Shown: positions 35,708 through 45,440, counted from the stretch's first letter. The stretch is 52,819 bases of DNA from Phaeobacter porticola (GCF_001888185.1 NZ_CP016369.1:1-52819); one strand, 5' to 3'. Numbers and translations are program-made. The notes: generated by a model not told the origin, from the letters alone.

Positions 35708-36676
35708 TTACGCTGTGCCGTCTCCCCCTGCATTGACGCTGGCGAGCTGCCGGTTCCGGGCTTCTTTCAGCGCTGCAAAATCTTCATCCGCGTGGAAGGA
35801 TGAGCGGGTCAGAGGTGTCGCCGAGACACCAAGGAACCCTTTGCTTCGGGCCATCCGCTCAATCTGCTCGAACTCCTCAGGGGTGACGAAGCGATCAATC
35901 GGATGGTGTTTCGGGGTGGGCTGCAGATATTGACCCACGGTCAGGAAATCGACGTCGGCTGCGCGCAGATCATCCATCACCTGACGCAGATCTTCCAGTG
36001 TTTCGCCCATGCCAACCATCAGGCCGGATTTGGTGAACACCTGCGGATTGGCGCGTTTGGCATCATCCAGCAAGCGCAGCGAGCTGTAATAGCGCGCGCC
36101 GGGGCGAACACGGGGGTAGAGGTGCGGTACGGTTTCCAGATTGTGGTTGAACACATCCGGCGCGGCCTCAAACACGATCTCTGCGGCGTTGCCCTTGCCG
36201 AGGAAATCCGGGGTCAGCACCTCAATCGTGGTGCCGGGGGTCTGGTGGCGTACGGCGCGGATGGTCTGGGCGATATGTTCGGCGCCGCCGTCCTCCAGAT
36301 CGTCGCGGTCAACGCTGGTGATCACCACATGGCGCAGCGCCAGTTTCTTCACGGCCTGTGCCACGCGGCCGGGTTCAAAGGCATCCAGCGCATCGGGGCG
36401 GCCGGTGGAGACATTGCAGAAGGAACAGCCGCGGGTGCAGACCTCGCCCATGATCATCATGGTGGCGTGGCGTTTGGACCAGCATTCGCCAATATTGGGG
36501 CAGGCGGCCTCTTCGCAGACGGTGGTCAGATTGTGGTCCCGCATCAGGCGGCGTGTTTCGAAATATTCCGCGCTCTCGATTTTCTTGCGGCGAATCCACT
36601 TCGGCTTGCGCGGGATCTCGCTATCGGCCTTTTTCGACTTTTCCGGGTGGCGGAGCCGCGGCATCGGGACGTTCAT
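35708..36676 (-). CDS. lipA: Lipoyl synthase
   Basis: A 322-residue radical-SAM enzyme that inserts two sulfur atoms into octanoyl groups on carrier proteins such as GcvH. Both iron-sulfur clusters are visible: the auxiliary cluster motif [12 protein letters not shown] (Cys54, 59, 65) and the radical-SAM CTRGCSFC (Cys80, 84, 87). The RSSF motif near the C-terminus fits the serine ligand of the auxiliary cluster. The ATG at 36676 has GGAGGT 8 bases upstream. Its place in the glycine module, rather than beside lipB, is unusual; a second chromosomal copy is probable. Confidence 0.95.
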   Translation of the reverse strand: MNVPMPRLRHPEKSKKADSEIPRKPKWIRRKKIESAEYFETRRLMRDHNLTTVCEEAACPNIGECWSKRHATMMIMGEVCTRGCSFCNVSTGRPDALDAFEPGRVAQAVKKLALRHVVITSVDRDDLEDGGAEHIAQTIRAVRHQTPGTTIEVLTPDFLGKGNAAEIVFEAAPDVFNHNLETVPHLYPRVRPGARYYSSLRLLDDAKRANPQVFTKSGLMVGMGETLEDLRQVMDDLRAADVDFLTVGQYLQPTPKHHPIDRFVTPEEFEQIERMARSKGFLGVSATPLTRSSFHADEDFAALKEARNRQLASVNAGGDGTA

Positions 36677-36713
36677 CTGGGGTACCTCCTCAGGGCGAGA
36701 GATCGGACAGCGA

Positions 36714-38096
36714 TCAGGCGTGAATGGCCCGACCCATGGCATCAAGGCAGGCTTCCTTCACCGCTTCGGCCATCGCCGGATGCGCGTGGCAGGTGGCGGC
36801 TACTTCACCAACGGTGGCGCCTTTGGTCATCGCCAGCACCAGTTCGGCGATCAGATCACCGCCATGTGCGCCGCAGATATGGGCACCCAGGATCTGGCCC
36901 TCGGGCGTTGCCAGAACTTTGACCGCGCCGTCAGTTTCGCCCTGCGCACGGGCGCGGGAATTGGCCATGAAGGTGAACTTGCCGACGATGTAATCCGTTC
37001 CCGCGTCTTTCAGCGCCTCTTCGGTCTTGCCTACCGATGCCACCTCGGGATCCGTATAGACGATGCCGGGAACGGTGTTGTAATCCACATGTCCCGCCTG
37101 ACCGGCAAGCATCTCGACACAGGCCACGCCGTCCTCCTCGGCCTTATGCGCCAGCATCGGGCCGGGCACACAATCACCAATCGCGTAAATGCCTTCGACA
37201 GATGTGGAGAAACGTTCATCCACCTCGACAAAGCCGCGCGCATTGACGGAAACACCCAGCGCCTCCAGCCCCAGACCTCGGATCACCGGGCGGCGCCCGA
37301 TGGCGATCAGCACCTTATCGGCGACCAGCTGTTCTTCTTTGTCTTTGCCGACGCGGTCCAGCGTCAGGGTCAGGCCCTCGTCGCTGCGGTCGATGAACTT
37401 CAGCGCGCGGCCCAGCTGGAACTTCAGCCCCCGTTTGGACAGGGCGCGCTGTGCCAGTTTGGCGATTTCGCCGTCGATGCCCGGCAGGATCCGGTCGAGA
37501 TATTCGACCACGGTGACCTTCGCACCAAGCCGCGACCAGACCTGACCCAGCTCCAGCCCGATGACACCGGCGCCGACCACCACCAGATGCTTGGGCACCT
37601 CTGGCAGGGTCAGCGCGCCGGTGCTGGAGACCACGTCGCCCTCGTCGATGTCGACACCCGGCAGCGGGGTGGGTTCGGAACCAGTGGCAATCAGGATATT
37701 CTTGGTCTCGTGGATCTCGTCACCGACCTTCACCTTGCCAACAGCAGGGATGCTGGCCCAGCCTTCGATCAGATCAACGCCGTTCTTCTTGAACAGGAAG
37801 GCGATGCCCTTGGTGAGATCGCCGACAATCTTGTCCTTGCGCGCCATCATCGCGTCCAGATCCAGCCGGGCGCCATCAATAGCAATCCCGTGACCGGCCA
37901 AATGCGACAGGCTTTCGTATTTACCGGAGGAGGAGAGCATCGCCTTGGAGGGGATGCAGCCCACATTAAGACAGGTGCCGCCCAGGGTTCCACGCCCTTC
38001 GACACAGGCAACCTTCAGACCAAGCTGAGCCGCGCGAATGGCTGCGACATAGCCGCCGGGGCCACCACCAATAACGATCAGGTCATATAGGCTCAT
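36714..38096 (-). CDS. lpdA: Dihydrolipoyl dehydrogenase (L protein)
   Basis: A 460-residue FAD disulfide oxidoreductase that reoxidises dihydrolipoyl groups. The FAD loop [18 protein letters not shown], the redox disulfide [13 protein letters not shown] (Cys42 and Cys47), the NAD loop [13 protein letters not shown] and the C-terminal [16 protein letters not shown] catalytic His are all intact. GGAGGG precedes the start at 38096. It leads the minus-strand run and lies opposite the XRE-cupin gene, so the operators at 38151-38204 probably control it. In this setting it serves the glycine cleavage system. Confidence 0.95.
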   Translation of the reverse strand: MSLYDLIVIGGGPGGYVAAIRAAQLGLKVACVEGRGTLGGTCLNVGCIPSKAMLSSSGKYESLSHLAGHGIAIDGARLDLDAMMARKDKIVGDLTKGIAFLFKKNGVDLIEGWASIPAVGKVKVGDEIHETKNILIATGSEPTPLPGVDIDEGDVVSSTGALTLPEVPKHLVVVGAGVIGLELGQVWSRLGAKVTVVEYLDRILPGIDGEIAKLAQRALSKRGLKFQLGRALKFIDRSDEGLTLTLDRVGKDKEEQLVADKVLIAIGRRPVIRGLGLEALGVSVNARGFVEVDERFSTSVEGIYAIGDCVPGPMLAHKAEEDGVACVEMLAGQAGHVDYNTVPGIVYTDPEVASVGKTEEALKDAGTDYIVGKFTFMANSRARAQGETDGAVKVLATPEGQILGAHICGAHGGDLIAELVLAMTKGATVGEVAATCHAHPAMAEAVKEACLDAMGRAIHA

Positions 38097-38150
38097 AATC
38101 TGCCCTCCAGTTTGTCTGTCAGGGAACATATGTCCCTAACTCTCCCGCGA

Positions 38151-38204
38151 GTTTCCTTTAAGAAACTTTTCCACCATAAGCAACTATTGGTTTCACATAG
38201 AAAC
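38151..38204. promoter_or_regulatory. Tandem inverted repeats in the lpdA / XRE-cupin divergent promoter
   Basis: GTTTCCTTTAAGAAAC (38151-38166) and GTTTCACATAGAAAC (38190-38204) share GTTTC/GAAAC arms with 6- and 5-bp centres. They are the most symmetric sequences between the divergent start codons. An additional dyad around CATATG lies at 38121-38137. A regulator of the XRE-cupin type encoded next door is the natural candidate to bind here. Confidence 0.65.
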
Positions 38205-38261
38205 TTTGACCTAAGTTTGAGAGGGAGTTAAACATTGGGAAACTCAGGAGATTGCCCGCCA

Positions 38262-38873
38262 ATGGAACCCATCAATCCGGAAGACGGCACCCCCGTGGCA
38301 GAGGTGGCCGAGGCCCCGGACGGCAATGCCCTGGGGAAAATGATTCGAGATTCACGTAAGGAAAAAGGCCTGACTCTGGAGGAGGCAGCCAAGGCTGCCA
38401 ATATCGGCCGCTCCACCCTGTCGAAGATCGAGAACAATCAAACCCGCCCCAGTTTCGAGATCATCCGCCGCCTGATGCAGACGCTGGATCTGCAGACGCC
38501 GCAGCTCTTTGTGCAATCCGCCAAGAGCGATATCTCCGGTCGGCGCGACTACACCCGCAAGGGCAAAGGCGAGCATCAGGAAACCGAGACCTACGACCAT
38601 GAGCTGCTCTGTACCGAGCTGACCAGCAAACGGATGCTGCCCTATTTCAGCCGGATCAAGGCGCGGGATGTGTCGGAGTTCGAAACCTGGATCCGCCACA
38701 GCGGCGAGGAATTCATGTTGGTGATCAGCGGGGAGCTGATCCTTTATACCGAACATTATCGCCCGCTGCCGATGAAGGCCGGCGATACGGTCTATTATGA
38801 CAGCGGCATGGGCCACTGCTGTGTCTCGACCAGCGAAGACGATGCGCATGTCTTGTGGGTCTCGCTGGACTGA
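38262..38873 (+). CDS. XRE-family regulator with C-terminal cupin domain
   Basis: A 203-residue regulator: HTH_3 domain at about residues 24-80 (LGKMIRDSRKEKGLTLEEAA, IGRSTLSKIENNQTRPSFEI) and a cupin at about 120-200 (SGEEFMLVISGELILYTEHY, LPMKAGDTVYYDSGMGHCC). This architecture is common in regulators of amino-acid and polyamine catabolism, with the cupin sensing a small metabolite. It is divergent from lpdA and probably controls the glycine module and itself. I chose the ATG at 38262, with AGGAG 11 bases upstream; a TTG at 38235 with GAGGGAG nearby is an alternative that adds 9 residues. Confidence 0.9.
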   Translation: MEPINPEDGTPVAEVAEAPDGNALGKMIRDSRKEKGLTLEEAAKAANIGRSTLSKIENNQTRPSFEIIRRLMQTLDLQTPQLFVQSAKSDISGRRDYTRKGKGEHQETETYDHELLCTELTSKRMLPYFSRIKARDVSEFETWIRHSGEEFMLVISGELILYTEHYRPLPMKAGDTVYYDSGMGHCCVSTSEDDAHVLWVSLD

Positions 38874-39114
38874 CCTCGACCTGTTGCCACTGGATTTGGC
38901 CAATAGGGAGGGATTTTTGCGGGCGAATGTGGAATCCTACGCCAAGTATAAAGCTGCCGTTTATGATTTGCGCAGCCAATTGCGGCAAAGAGCCCATTGA
39001 GTACCATGGAACTTTGCACTGCATGTGCTCGCAGCGCGTATCTCACTGCAGCCGCGAAATTATTGAGGCTGCAACGCGGCTGGAAATCCGGTCATTGGGG
39101 ACGACTGCAGAATT

Positions 39115-39523
39115 TGGTATTGCCAAGTTGTTGAGGTGAGCTTGTGAGGTATTGGCAGGTTCAGGTCGCCATTTGCGGCGATCGCGCGCCACAGCCAGTG
39201 CTTACTGCCACGGATCAGGATCACCGTCTGGTCCATGTGCCACTTGTCGTTCGGCGGCGGTCGATCACGGCGAATGCAATCTCCAAAGTGCTGACCGAAG
39301 TGATTTACCCACAGCCGAACTGCTTCGCGGATGACGATCACGCCCCTCGCAGCCAACAGATCTTCGACGTCAGCTGTGCTCAACGCAAAGCGATGGTAAG
39401 CCCAAACCGCGTAAGCGTTGATCTCGCGAGGACAGCAAAAACCCTTCAGGCGTGGCATGATCGTTGGGATGGTCACTAGCGCGACATAGCCGGATCACTC
39501 AGCCTGAACAACTTGGCAATACC
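39115..39523 (-). mobile_element. IS6-like element, deletion derivative (copy b)
   Basis: A 409-bp element in minus orientation. Both ends carry GGTATTGCCAAGTTGTT or its slightly altered form. It keeps the 5' half of the transposase gene and the terminal 3' tail; the junction is at TCGCCATTT (39165-39173), AAATGGCGA on the coding strand, which occurs at both parental positions. No target duplication is visible. The 240 bp between the XRE-cupin gene and this element hold only short frames of unclear origin. Confidence 0.88.
39174..39476 (-). pseudogene. IS6-family transposase, N-terminal half
   Basis: The reading begins with LKGFCCPREINAYAVWAYHRF and continues through LSTADVEDLLAARGVIVIRE to DKWHMDQTVILIRGSKHWLWRAIAANGD, where the deletion junction follows. 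The N-terminal HTH and the first catalytic Asp region remain, but the second and third acidic residues are gone. A fused tail derived from the end of the element has no meaning. Confidence 0.82.
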
Positions 39524-39718
39524 GGTCAAACATGTGCCTGAGACCGCATAGAGAGCTGTCCTCTTCAATGGCCAACGGGGCGTTAGGTGCATGACCAAAG
39601 AAAAAGATGTTTGTGCCTATCTTTTTACGATGAGTTGTCGAAAAAATTAACCTCGACTACTGGAGTCTTGAATACCATGGTCAATTAGTTCCCTCCATAA
39701 TGGCTGCCGAGATTTATA

Positions 39719-42700
39719 ATGATTGATATTCAAGTCTTTGTTTTTGACCCTTCCGTAGAACAGTACCAGACATTGCTGCAAGACTTGCCCGAGCAAGCGA
39801 AAATTGTCCTGCTGGACAGCGATAAACCCGGTCTGGCCCAAATCGCGGATGCTCTACGCGATATGAGTGGCCTGTCTGCCCTGCATGTTGTCTCACATGG
39901 TGACGAGGGCAAACTGTTTATTGGGAATGAGGTTGTCACAAAAAGCGTCATTACAGATAATCCCGAGGTGATGGAGGTGCTGGGCGAAGCGCTCTATCCA
40001 ACTGGCGACATCCTTCTCTATGGCTGCAAGGTCGCTGCGACAGCGCAGGGCGAGGCCTTTGTCACCGCTCTGGCAAAGGCGACCGGCGCCAATGTGGCCG
40101 CGTCGCAGACGTTGACGGGGGCGGCGGAACTGGGCGGCGACTGGACGCTTGGCCTGCAACGAGGTGCCGTGACGACACCAGTTGGTGTGTCGGCGACAGC
40201 GCAGGCCCAGTTTTCCGGGGTTCTGTCCACAGTTATTGACTATAGCGCCTACTCTAACGGTGGGGACAACAAGGCAGATTGGGCCGACGGCAGCGATGGT
40301 ATAGCGGATTTTCCCGGCATCACGGTGACCCTGGACTATGGAGATGGGACCGAAGGGGCAAATACCTTCACCAATTTGAATATTCGCGGCGCGATGAACA
40401 TGGCGGTAGGTGCCGTGCTCGGTGGCAATGTTGGTAATACAGACGGCACCTTCTTCAACAATGATAGCAATGGTTTCCAATTGTCTGGAGACGGCGACTT
40501 CAGCTTTGAGGGTTTTACGGTAATAGGCCGTGCTAACAGCCTCAGCGGTGACACGTTTACGATCCGCGGGTTCAACAGTTCCGGAACTGAGGTTGTCACA
40601 GACAGTCTCGATTGGGGAGCCAGCGGAGCGAATGTCACGGCAACTTACAATATCGGGTCCGGAAGCTGGGATAGCGATGCTGCATGGGCATCCGTCCGAA
40701 CCGTGGTCGTTGACTATTCCAATGACCCCGATTTTCAGGAATTTGCAGTTGTGAGCATCACTGTCGATGCCGCCACGCCATCGAATGTTGTGCCTGCACT
40801 CGGCGGGACACCGGCAGATGATACAGCGACCGAGGATGTCGCAACGGCGATTGATCTCTCTGCCTATAATGTATCGGACGCGGATGGCGATATCATTACT
40901 CTGACCCTGGCTGTAGATCGCGGTACGATTGCCTCTACCGATGGCAATGGGGTCACTGGGGGCGTGACGGTTGCAAATTCCGGCACCGGTTCGATGACCC
41001 TTCAGGGCAGCGCCGCGACCCTGAACACCTATCTGAATGACACGACCAAAATTGAATTCACCACCAGCAGCAACGACACGACCACCGCGACGTTGACTGT
41101 TACGCCCAGTGATGGAAGCGCTACCGGCACTGCAGACACCATCAGCATCAATGTGACTTCGGTCAATGACGCACCGACACTGGTCGCAACCGGCGATAAC
41201 CCCACATATGTAGAAGGCGCTACAGCGTCCGGTCTGTTCAACACGGTGACCGCCAGCACTGTCGAGATTGGCGAAGTGTTCACCGGATTGACCCTCACCG
41301 TTACCAACGTCAGCGATGGCGCGGCTGAGGTGCTGAATTTCGACGGCTCTCAGGTGACACTGACGCATGGGTTCTCTGCCACCACCGCGACCAATGGGTT
41401 GAGCGTGACAGTCTCTCTCAGCGGCACCACCGCGACTGTCAGCTTCTCTGGCGCGTCTCTTTCAGCGGCGGGTTTGCAGACATTGGTGGATGGCCTCTCC
41501 TATGAGAATACCTCTGACGATCCGACGACTAGCGCCAACCGAGTTGTCACGCTCACCGAGACGACAGACAGCGGCGGCACCGCAAATGGCGGCGACGATT
41601 CTGCGACGCTGTCCTTAACAAGCACAGTTTCCATCACCGCTGTAAACGACGCGCCGGGTCTGAGCAATCTGAGCGGTGACAATGCCACGCTGCTACCGGG
41701 CACCGTCGAAGATATCGACGCAGGCGGGAATACAACCCTGACGAATGCGGACTCAGGTGATTATGACGGTGGCTTCCTGCTGATCACCGATAACGGGGGC
41801 AACAATACAGCCAGCGGCGATTTCTCTGTGGATGGTACAACTGTTACATCGGACGCGGACGCCACAATTGCAGCCGGTGAAATCATCGCGGTCAACGGCG
41901 TGAGCATTGGTACGGTTCACGCGACTGACGACGGCCAAGGCGGCAATGATCTCAGGATAGATTTTGGGGCCAATGCCACCAACGCCACCATCCAGTCCTT
42001 GATCCAGAACCTGAGTTGGGGCGCTGCCGCGGGATCCGGTCAGCAGACCTTTACCATAACATTGAACGACAACGACGGCACCGCCAATGGCGGCGATCAG
42101 GATGTCTCCGTCGACTTTTCAATGTCCATTGGCAACAAACCTGTGATCGCCAATCTTTCTGGTGACACTGTTGCATTCGTTGAAAACGGTGGCAATGTTG
42201 CCTTGGATACAAACGCAGACATCACTGTCAGTGATGCAGATGGCGGCAATTTCAACAGCGGTTCGTTGACCGTCGCGTTTCAGAGCGGGCAAACCGCCCA
42301 TGATCGCATTGTCATTGACACCAGCGCAAATGTTGCGCTGTCTGCCGGACAGACTGCTGGTTCAACGGTGACGGTGCAGGGGGTGATGATCGGAACGCTC
42401 GTTGCAGGGTCAACAGGTGGCGCGAGTGAAAACCTTGTGGTCGACCTTAACGCCAACGCGACCCCAGTACGGGTACAGGCCCTCATAACCGAGCTGTCAT
42501 ATAGCAACACCAGCGATGAACCAAATACAGCAAACCGAACGCTGGGTGTCACAATCGTGGATGATGTTGGCATCACTTCAGATACGGCGACCGTGACCGT
42601 AACCGTCGCCGCGACGGATGATGCACCCACGTTGACCGCAACCGGCACCGATCCGAATTTTATCGAAGGCGGCGCTGCTATGGATCTGTTCCAGACAGTC

Positions 42701-44896
42701 AGCGCCGATACGATAGAGACCGGGCAAACCTTTACCGAGCTGCGTTTGACCATCACCAACTTGGCCGATGGCAGCGCGGAAATCCTGAACATTGATGGCA
42801 GTGCGCTTGCGTTGACCGATGCCAACACGCTCACCACTGCAACAAATAGCCTATCAGCCACAGTTTCGGTCACTGGCACAACCGCCACCGTCACGCTGAC
42901 AAGCGGCACGATGAGCTCGGCAGCCGTTCAAACCTTGGTGGACGCTATCACCTATGAGAACACGTCAGAGGATCCGACCAATGCCCCTAACCGTGTGGTC
43001 ACAATCACAGGCTTGACCGACAGTGGCAGTGCAACGGGCAGCAATGAGAACAGTGCCACGCTGTCACTGGCGTCGACTGTAACGGTGAGCCCGGTGAATG
43101 ACGCACCCGTGGTGGACGCGGTGTTTGCCGAGGCCGCCAGCCAGATTGTTCTCGGGACGGGTTTTGCAGACCTCAGCGGGCTCAATGATGCCGCGGTCTC
43201 GAACCTCGATTCGGATGACTACCAAGGGGGTTCTCTGACCATCCAACAGACCTCGGGAACTGCAAATGGGTCCTGGGGCGTGGATGGTACGCTTGTCACA
43301 TCAGATGGGGATGCAGTCATTGCCGCAGGGCAGACTGTGCAGGTCAATGGGGTGACGGTTGGGACCATTGACTCCACCGATGTCGGTGCCAATGGTGGAA
43401 CGCTCACAATTAATTTCACAACCGGAAGTGCGACCAGCGCCAACGTGCAAACGCTTCTGCAGAATCTCACCTATTCTGCACCCTCCGCAAGCGGAACGCG
43501 GACCTTTGGTCTGACATTAAATGATAATGATGGTATCACAAACGGCGGCGATCAGGATGTTTCTGGCACGTTCGATATCCTTGTTGTCAGCAGTCCTCCG
43601 GTCATCGGAAACTTGGACGGCGACAGTTTTACGTTTACCGAAGGCGATAATGCGACCCCCATTGATGTGGGTGGTAATCTGACCGTCAGCGACCCGGACG
43701 ATGCAAATTTTGATCAGGGGACCGTGACGATTTCCTACGAAAACGGCATGCAGCCCGAAGACCGTATCTCGGTGGATGTCAGCGGCGTCGTTTCCCTATC
43801 CGCAGGTCTGGGCAATGGGTCTGTCGTATCGGTAAGCGGCGTAACCATCGGAACTGTTTCGGCCACCGGAACTGGCGGCGCGGGAGAGGATCTGGTGATC
43901 AACCTTACCGCAGGCGCAACCCATGCGGCGATGCAAAGCTTTCTCAGTACCGTTCAATATGACAACACATCTGGCGGCGCACCGACAGATGGAAACCGGG
44001 AGATCGGTGTCAGGATCGTTGGCGGTGATGGTGCAATATCTGATTTGGCCGTGATTACGATCAATGTAGATCCCGCGTCCTCAGGTGGTGGATCGTCAGG
44101 CGGAACGCCAGCTCCTGTTGAAACACCGATGGATGTGTCGGCAGGTGATGACAATGACACCTTCAGTGGCACCAACTACAATGACACCATCAACGGCGGC
44201 GGTGGAAATGACCGCATTACCGGGGATCGAGGCGAAGATCTCCTCCATGGTGGCAAGGGCGTTGATACATTGCGCGGTGGTGACGGTGACGATCGGCTGT
44301 TCCTCGGTTTAGGCAACGACCGCGGTGTTGCGGGCGCGGGGAATGATCAGCTGAACGGTGGCGGCGGGAATGACATGCTGCATGGCGGGCAAGGCGATGA
44401 TACGCTGCGCGGTGGCCAAGGCGCGGACCGTGTCTATGGCGGCCAGGGCTCCGATAGTGTCCGTGCCGGGCAGGGTAACGATACGGTCTTTGCCGGTTCT
44501 GGTGCCGATCGTGTCCGCGGTGACCTCGGGAACGACCAGATCTCCCTCGGTACCGATGATGACAGGGCCTTCGGCGGCAGCGGCGATGATAGCCTCGCTG
44601 GTGGCAACGGCGCGGACACATTGAACGGCGGCATGGGCGATGATCTGTTACGCGGAGGCGCGGGTCGTGATACGTTTATTTTTGCCGGCGGGCGCGGCAA
44701 CGACCGAATTGCAGATTTCAATGTGCAAGATGATCAGCTTAATCTCAGGGATTTCGGCTTCACTGACCGTGAGCAGGCGCTTGCCTTTGGCATGCAATCA
44801 GACGGCGATTTCATCTTCAGTTTTGAGGATGGCAGCACGCTAACCCTCCACAATATATCGCTGGCGGATCTGAATGAGGCTGTGTTCCTATTTTAG
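39719..44896 (+). CDS. Giant RTX adhesin with DUF4347 and cadherin-like repeats
   Basis: A 1725-residue extracellular protein, probably secreted by a type I system and used in attachment or biofilm. There is no signal peptide. Residues about 1-150 match DUF4347 (LSALHVVSHGDEGKLFIGN, GDILLYGCKVAATAQGEAFV). A region of unknown fold follows (150-355), then a cadherin-like domain (about 357-482), and two copies of a three-domain block (483-966 and 967-1451) with NDAP-type linkers. The C-terminus carries about a dozen GGxGxDxhx calcium-binding nonapeptides (about 1475-1655) and a hydrophobic end, NEAVFLF, as in type I substrates. The ATG at 39719 has only a weak ribosome-binding site. The gene lies between oppositely oriented IS6-like remnants. 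No type I secretion genes are in the window. Confidence 0.9.
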   Translation: MIDIQVFVFDPSVEQYQTLLQDLPEQAKIVLLDSDKPGLAQIADALRDMSGLSALHVVSHGDEGKLFIGNEVVTKSVITDNPEVMEVLGEALYPTGDILLYGCKVAATAQGEAFVTALAKATGANVAASQTLTGAAELGGDWTLGLQRGAVTTPVGVSATAQAQFSGVLSTVIDYSAYSNGGDNKADWADGSDGIADFPGITVTLDYGDGTEGANTFTNLNIRGAMNMAVGAVLGGNVGNTDGTFFNNDSNGFQLSGDGDFSFEGFTVIGRANSLSGDTFTIRGFNSSGTEVVTDSLDWGASGANVTATYNIGSGSWDSDAAWASVRTVVVDYSNDPDFQEFAVVSITVDAATPSNVVPALGGTPADDTATEDVATAIDLSAYNVSDADGDIITLTLAVDRGTIASTDGNGVTGGVTVANSGTGSMTLQGSAATLNTYLNDTTKIEFTTSSNDTTTATLTVTPSDGSATGTADTISINVTSVNDAPTLVATGDNPTYVEGATASGLFNTVTASTVEIGEVFTGLTLTVTNVSDGAAEVLNFDGSQVTLTHGFSATTATNGLSVTVSLSGTTATVSFSGASLSAAGLQTLVDGLSYENTSDDPTTSANRVVTLTETTDSGGTANGGDDSATLSLTSTVSITAVNDAPGLSNLSGDNATLLPGTVEDIDAGGNTTLTNADSGDYDGGFLLITDNGGNNTASGDFSVDGTTVTSDADATIAAGEIIAVNGVSIGTVHATDDGQGGNDLRIDFGANATNATIQSLIQNLSWGAAAGSGQQTFTITLNDNDGTANGGDQDVSVDFSMSIGNKPVIANLSGDTVAFVENGGNVALDTNADITVSDADGGNFNSGSLTVAFQSGQTAHDRIVIDTSANVALSAGQTAGSTVTVQGVMIGTLVAGSTGGASENLVVDLNANATPVRVQALITELSYSNTSDEPNTANRTLGVTIVDDVGITSDTATVTVTVAATDDAPTLTATGTDPNFIEGGAAMDLFQTVSADTIETGQTFTELRLTITNLADGSAEILNIDGSALALTDANTLTTATNSLSATVSVTGTTATVTLTSGTMSSAAVQTLVDAITYENTSEDPTNAPNRVVTITGLTDSGSATGSNENSATLSLASTVTVSPVNDAPVVDAVFAEAASQIVLGTGFADLSGLNDAAVSNLDSDDYQGGSLTIQQTSGTANGSWGVDGTLVTSDGDAVIAAGQTVQVNGVTVGTIDSTDVGANGGTLTINFTTGSATSANVQTLLQNLTYSAPSASGTRTFGLTLNDNDGITNGGDQDVSGTFDILVVSSPPVIGNLDGDSFTFTEGDNATPIDVGGNLTVSDPDDANFDQGTVTISYENGMQPEDRISVDVSGVVSLSAGLGNGSVVSVSGVTIGTVSATGTGGAGEDLVINLTAGATHAAMQSFLSTVQYDNTSGGAPTDGNREIGVRIVGGDGAISDLAVITINVDPASSGGGSSGGTPAPVETPMDVSAGDDNDTFSGTNYNDTINGGGGNDRITGDRGEDLLHGGKGVDTLRGGDGDDRLFLGLGNDRGVAGAGNDQLNGGGGNDMLHGGQGDDTLRGGQGADRVYGGQGSDSVRAGQGNDTVFAGSGADRVRGDLGNDQISLGTDDDRAFGGSGDDSLAGGNGADTLNGGMGDDLLRGGAGRDTFIFAGGRGNDRIADFNVQDDQLNLRDFGFTDREQALAFGMQSDGDFIFSFEDGSTLTLHNISLADLNEAVFLF
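41165..44074 (+). repeat. Two-copy 1452-bp coding duplication in the adhesin
   Basis: Three successive domains of about 160 residues (A from 41165, B from 41645, C from 42134) recur as A' (42617), B' (43097) and C' (about 43592). A to A' and B to B' are both exactly 1452 bp apart; C to C' is 1458 bp. Matching phrases include NDAPTL/DDAPTL, VTSDADATIAAGE/VTSDGDAVIAAGQ and SYENTSDDP/TYENTSEDP. Protein-level similarity is clear while the DNA has diverged, so the duplication is old. Confidence 0.85.
44141..44690 (+). repeat. RTX nonapeptide repeat array
   Basis: Successive GGxGxDxhx-type units such as GGGGNDRIT, GGKGVDTLR, GGQGDDTLR and GGMGDDLLR form calcium-binding parallel beta rolls. Several units have changed glycines (LGLGNDRGV, LGTDDDRAF). 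The array ends just before RDTFIFAGGRGNDRIADF. Confidence 0.88.
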
Positions 44897-44938
44897 GATC
44901 CGGGCTCATTGAGTTTCAGAGCCATTAGTTGACCGTTG

Positions 44939-45440
44939 GGTATTGCCAAGTTGTTCAGGCTGAGTGATCCGGCTATGTCGCGCTAGTGACCATCCCGACG
45001 ATCATGTCACGCCTGAAGGGTTTTTGCTGTCCTCGCGAGATCATCGCTTACGCGGTTTGGGCTTACCATCGCTTTGCGTTGAGCACAGCTGACGTCGAAG
45101 ATCTGTTGGCTGCGAGGGGCGTGATTGTCATCCGCGAAGCAGTTCGGCTGTGGGTAAATCACTTCGGTCAGCACTTTGGAGATTGCATTCGCCGTGATCG
45201 ACCGCCGCCGAACGACAAGTGGCACATGGACCAGGCGGTGATCATGATCCGTGGCAGTAAGCACTAGCTGTGGCGCGCGATCGCCGCAAATGGCGATGTG
45301 CTCGACATTTTCGTGCAAACGCGTCCCGCCACGCCCATTCTGATGCGTTCAACCTTTGGGACGATTATACCGCCGAAATGGCGACCTGAACCTGCCTTTG
45401 CCAATACCTCACAAGCTCACCTCAACAACTTGGCAATACC
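44939..45440 (+). mobile_element. IS6-like element, deletion derivative (copy c)
   Basis: A 502-bp element in plus orientation, with GGTATTGCCAAGTTGTT at 44939 and its inverted form ending at 45440. The transposase gene is present up to the middle and then joined to its last codons; the junction is at TGCAAACGCG (45314-45323), a sequence found in copy d before the 3' end and expected at the 5' parental position. It lies inverted relative to copy b (across the adhesin gene) and to copy d (across the AraC gene). Confidence 0.88.
45007..45389 (+). pseudogene. IS6-family transposase with stop codon and internal deletion
   Basis: The frame LKGFCCPREIIAYAVWAYHRF runs to DKWHMDQAVIMIRGSKH and then meets TAG at 45265-45267, where copy b has Trp (KHWLWRA). 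The frame resumes as LWRAIAANGDVLDIFVQTR, after which the deletion joins the 3' part in a wrong frame. Two lesions make it inactive. Confidence 0.82.

Noticed and set aside
38874-39114. Short frames after the XRE-cupin gene, such as one ending YDLRSQLRQRAH
   Set aside because: No start signal, no recognisable family and partial overlap with the cupin gene end; possibly junk next to the IS.
39105-39533. Eight-base target duplication around IS copy b
   Set aside because: Left flank (GCAGAATTT) and right flank (GGTCAAAC) do not match; the same is true for copies a, c and d.
39893-41368. Open frame of 491 codons antisense to the adhesin
   Set aside because: Produced by the repetitive Asp/Thr/Gly codons of the adhesin; no recognisable protein features.
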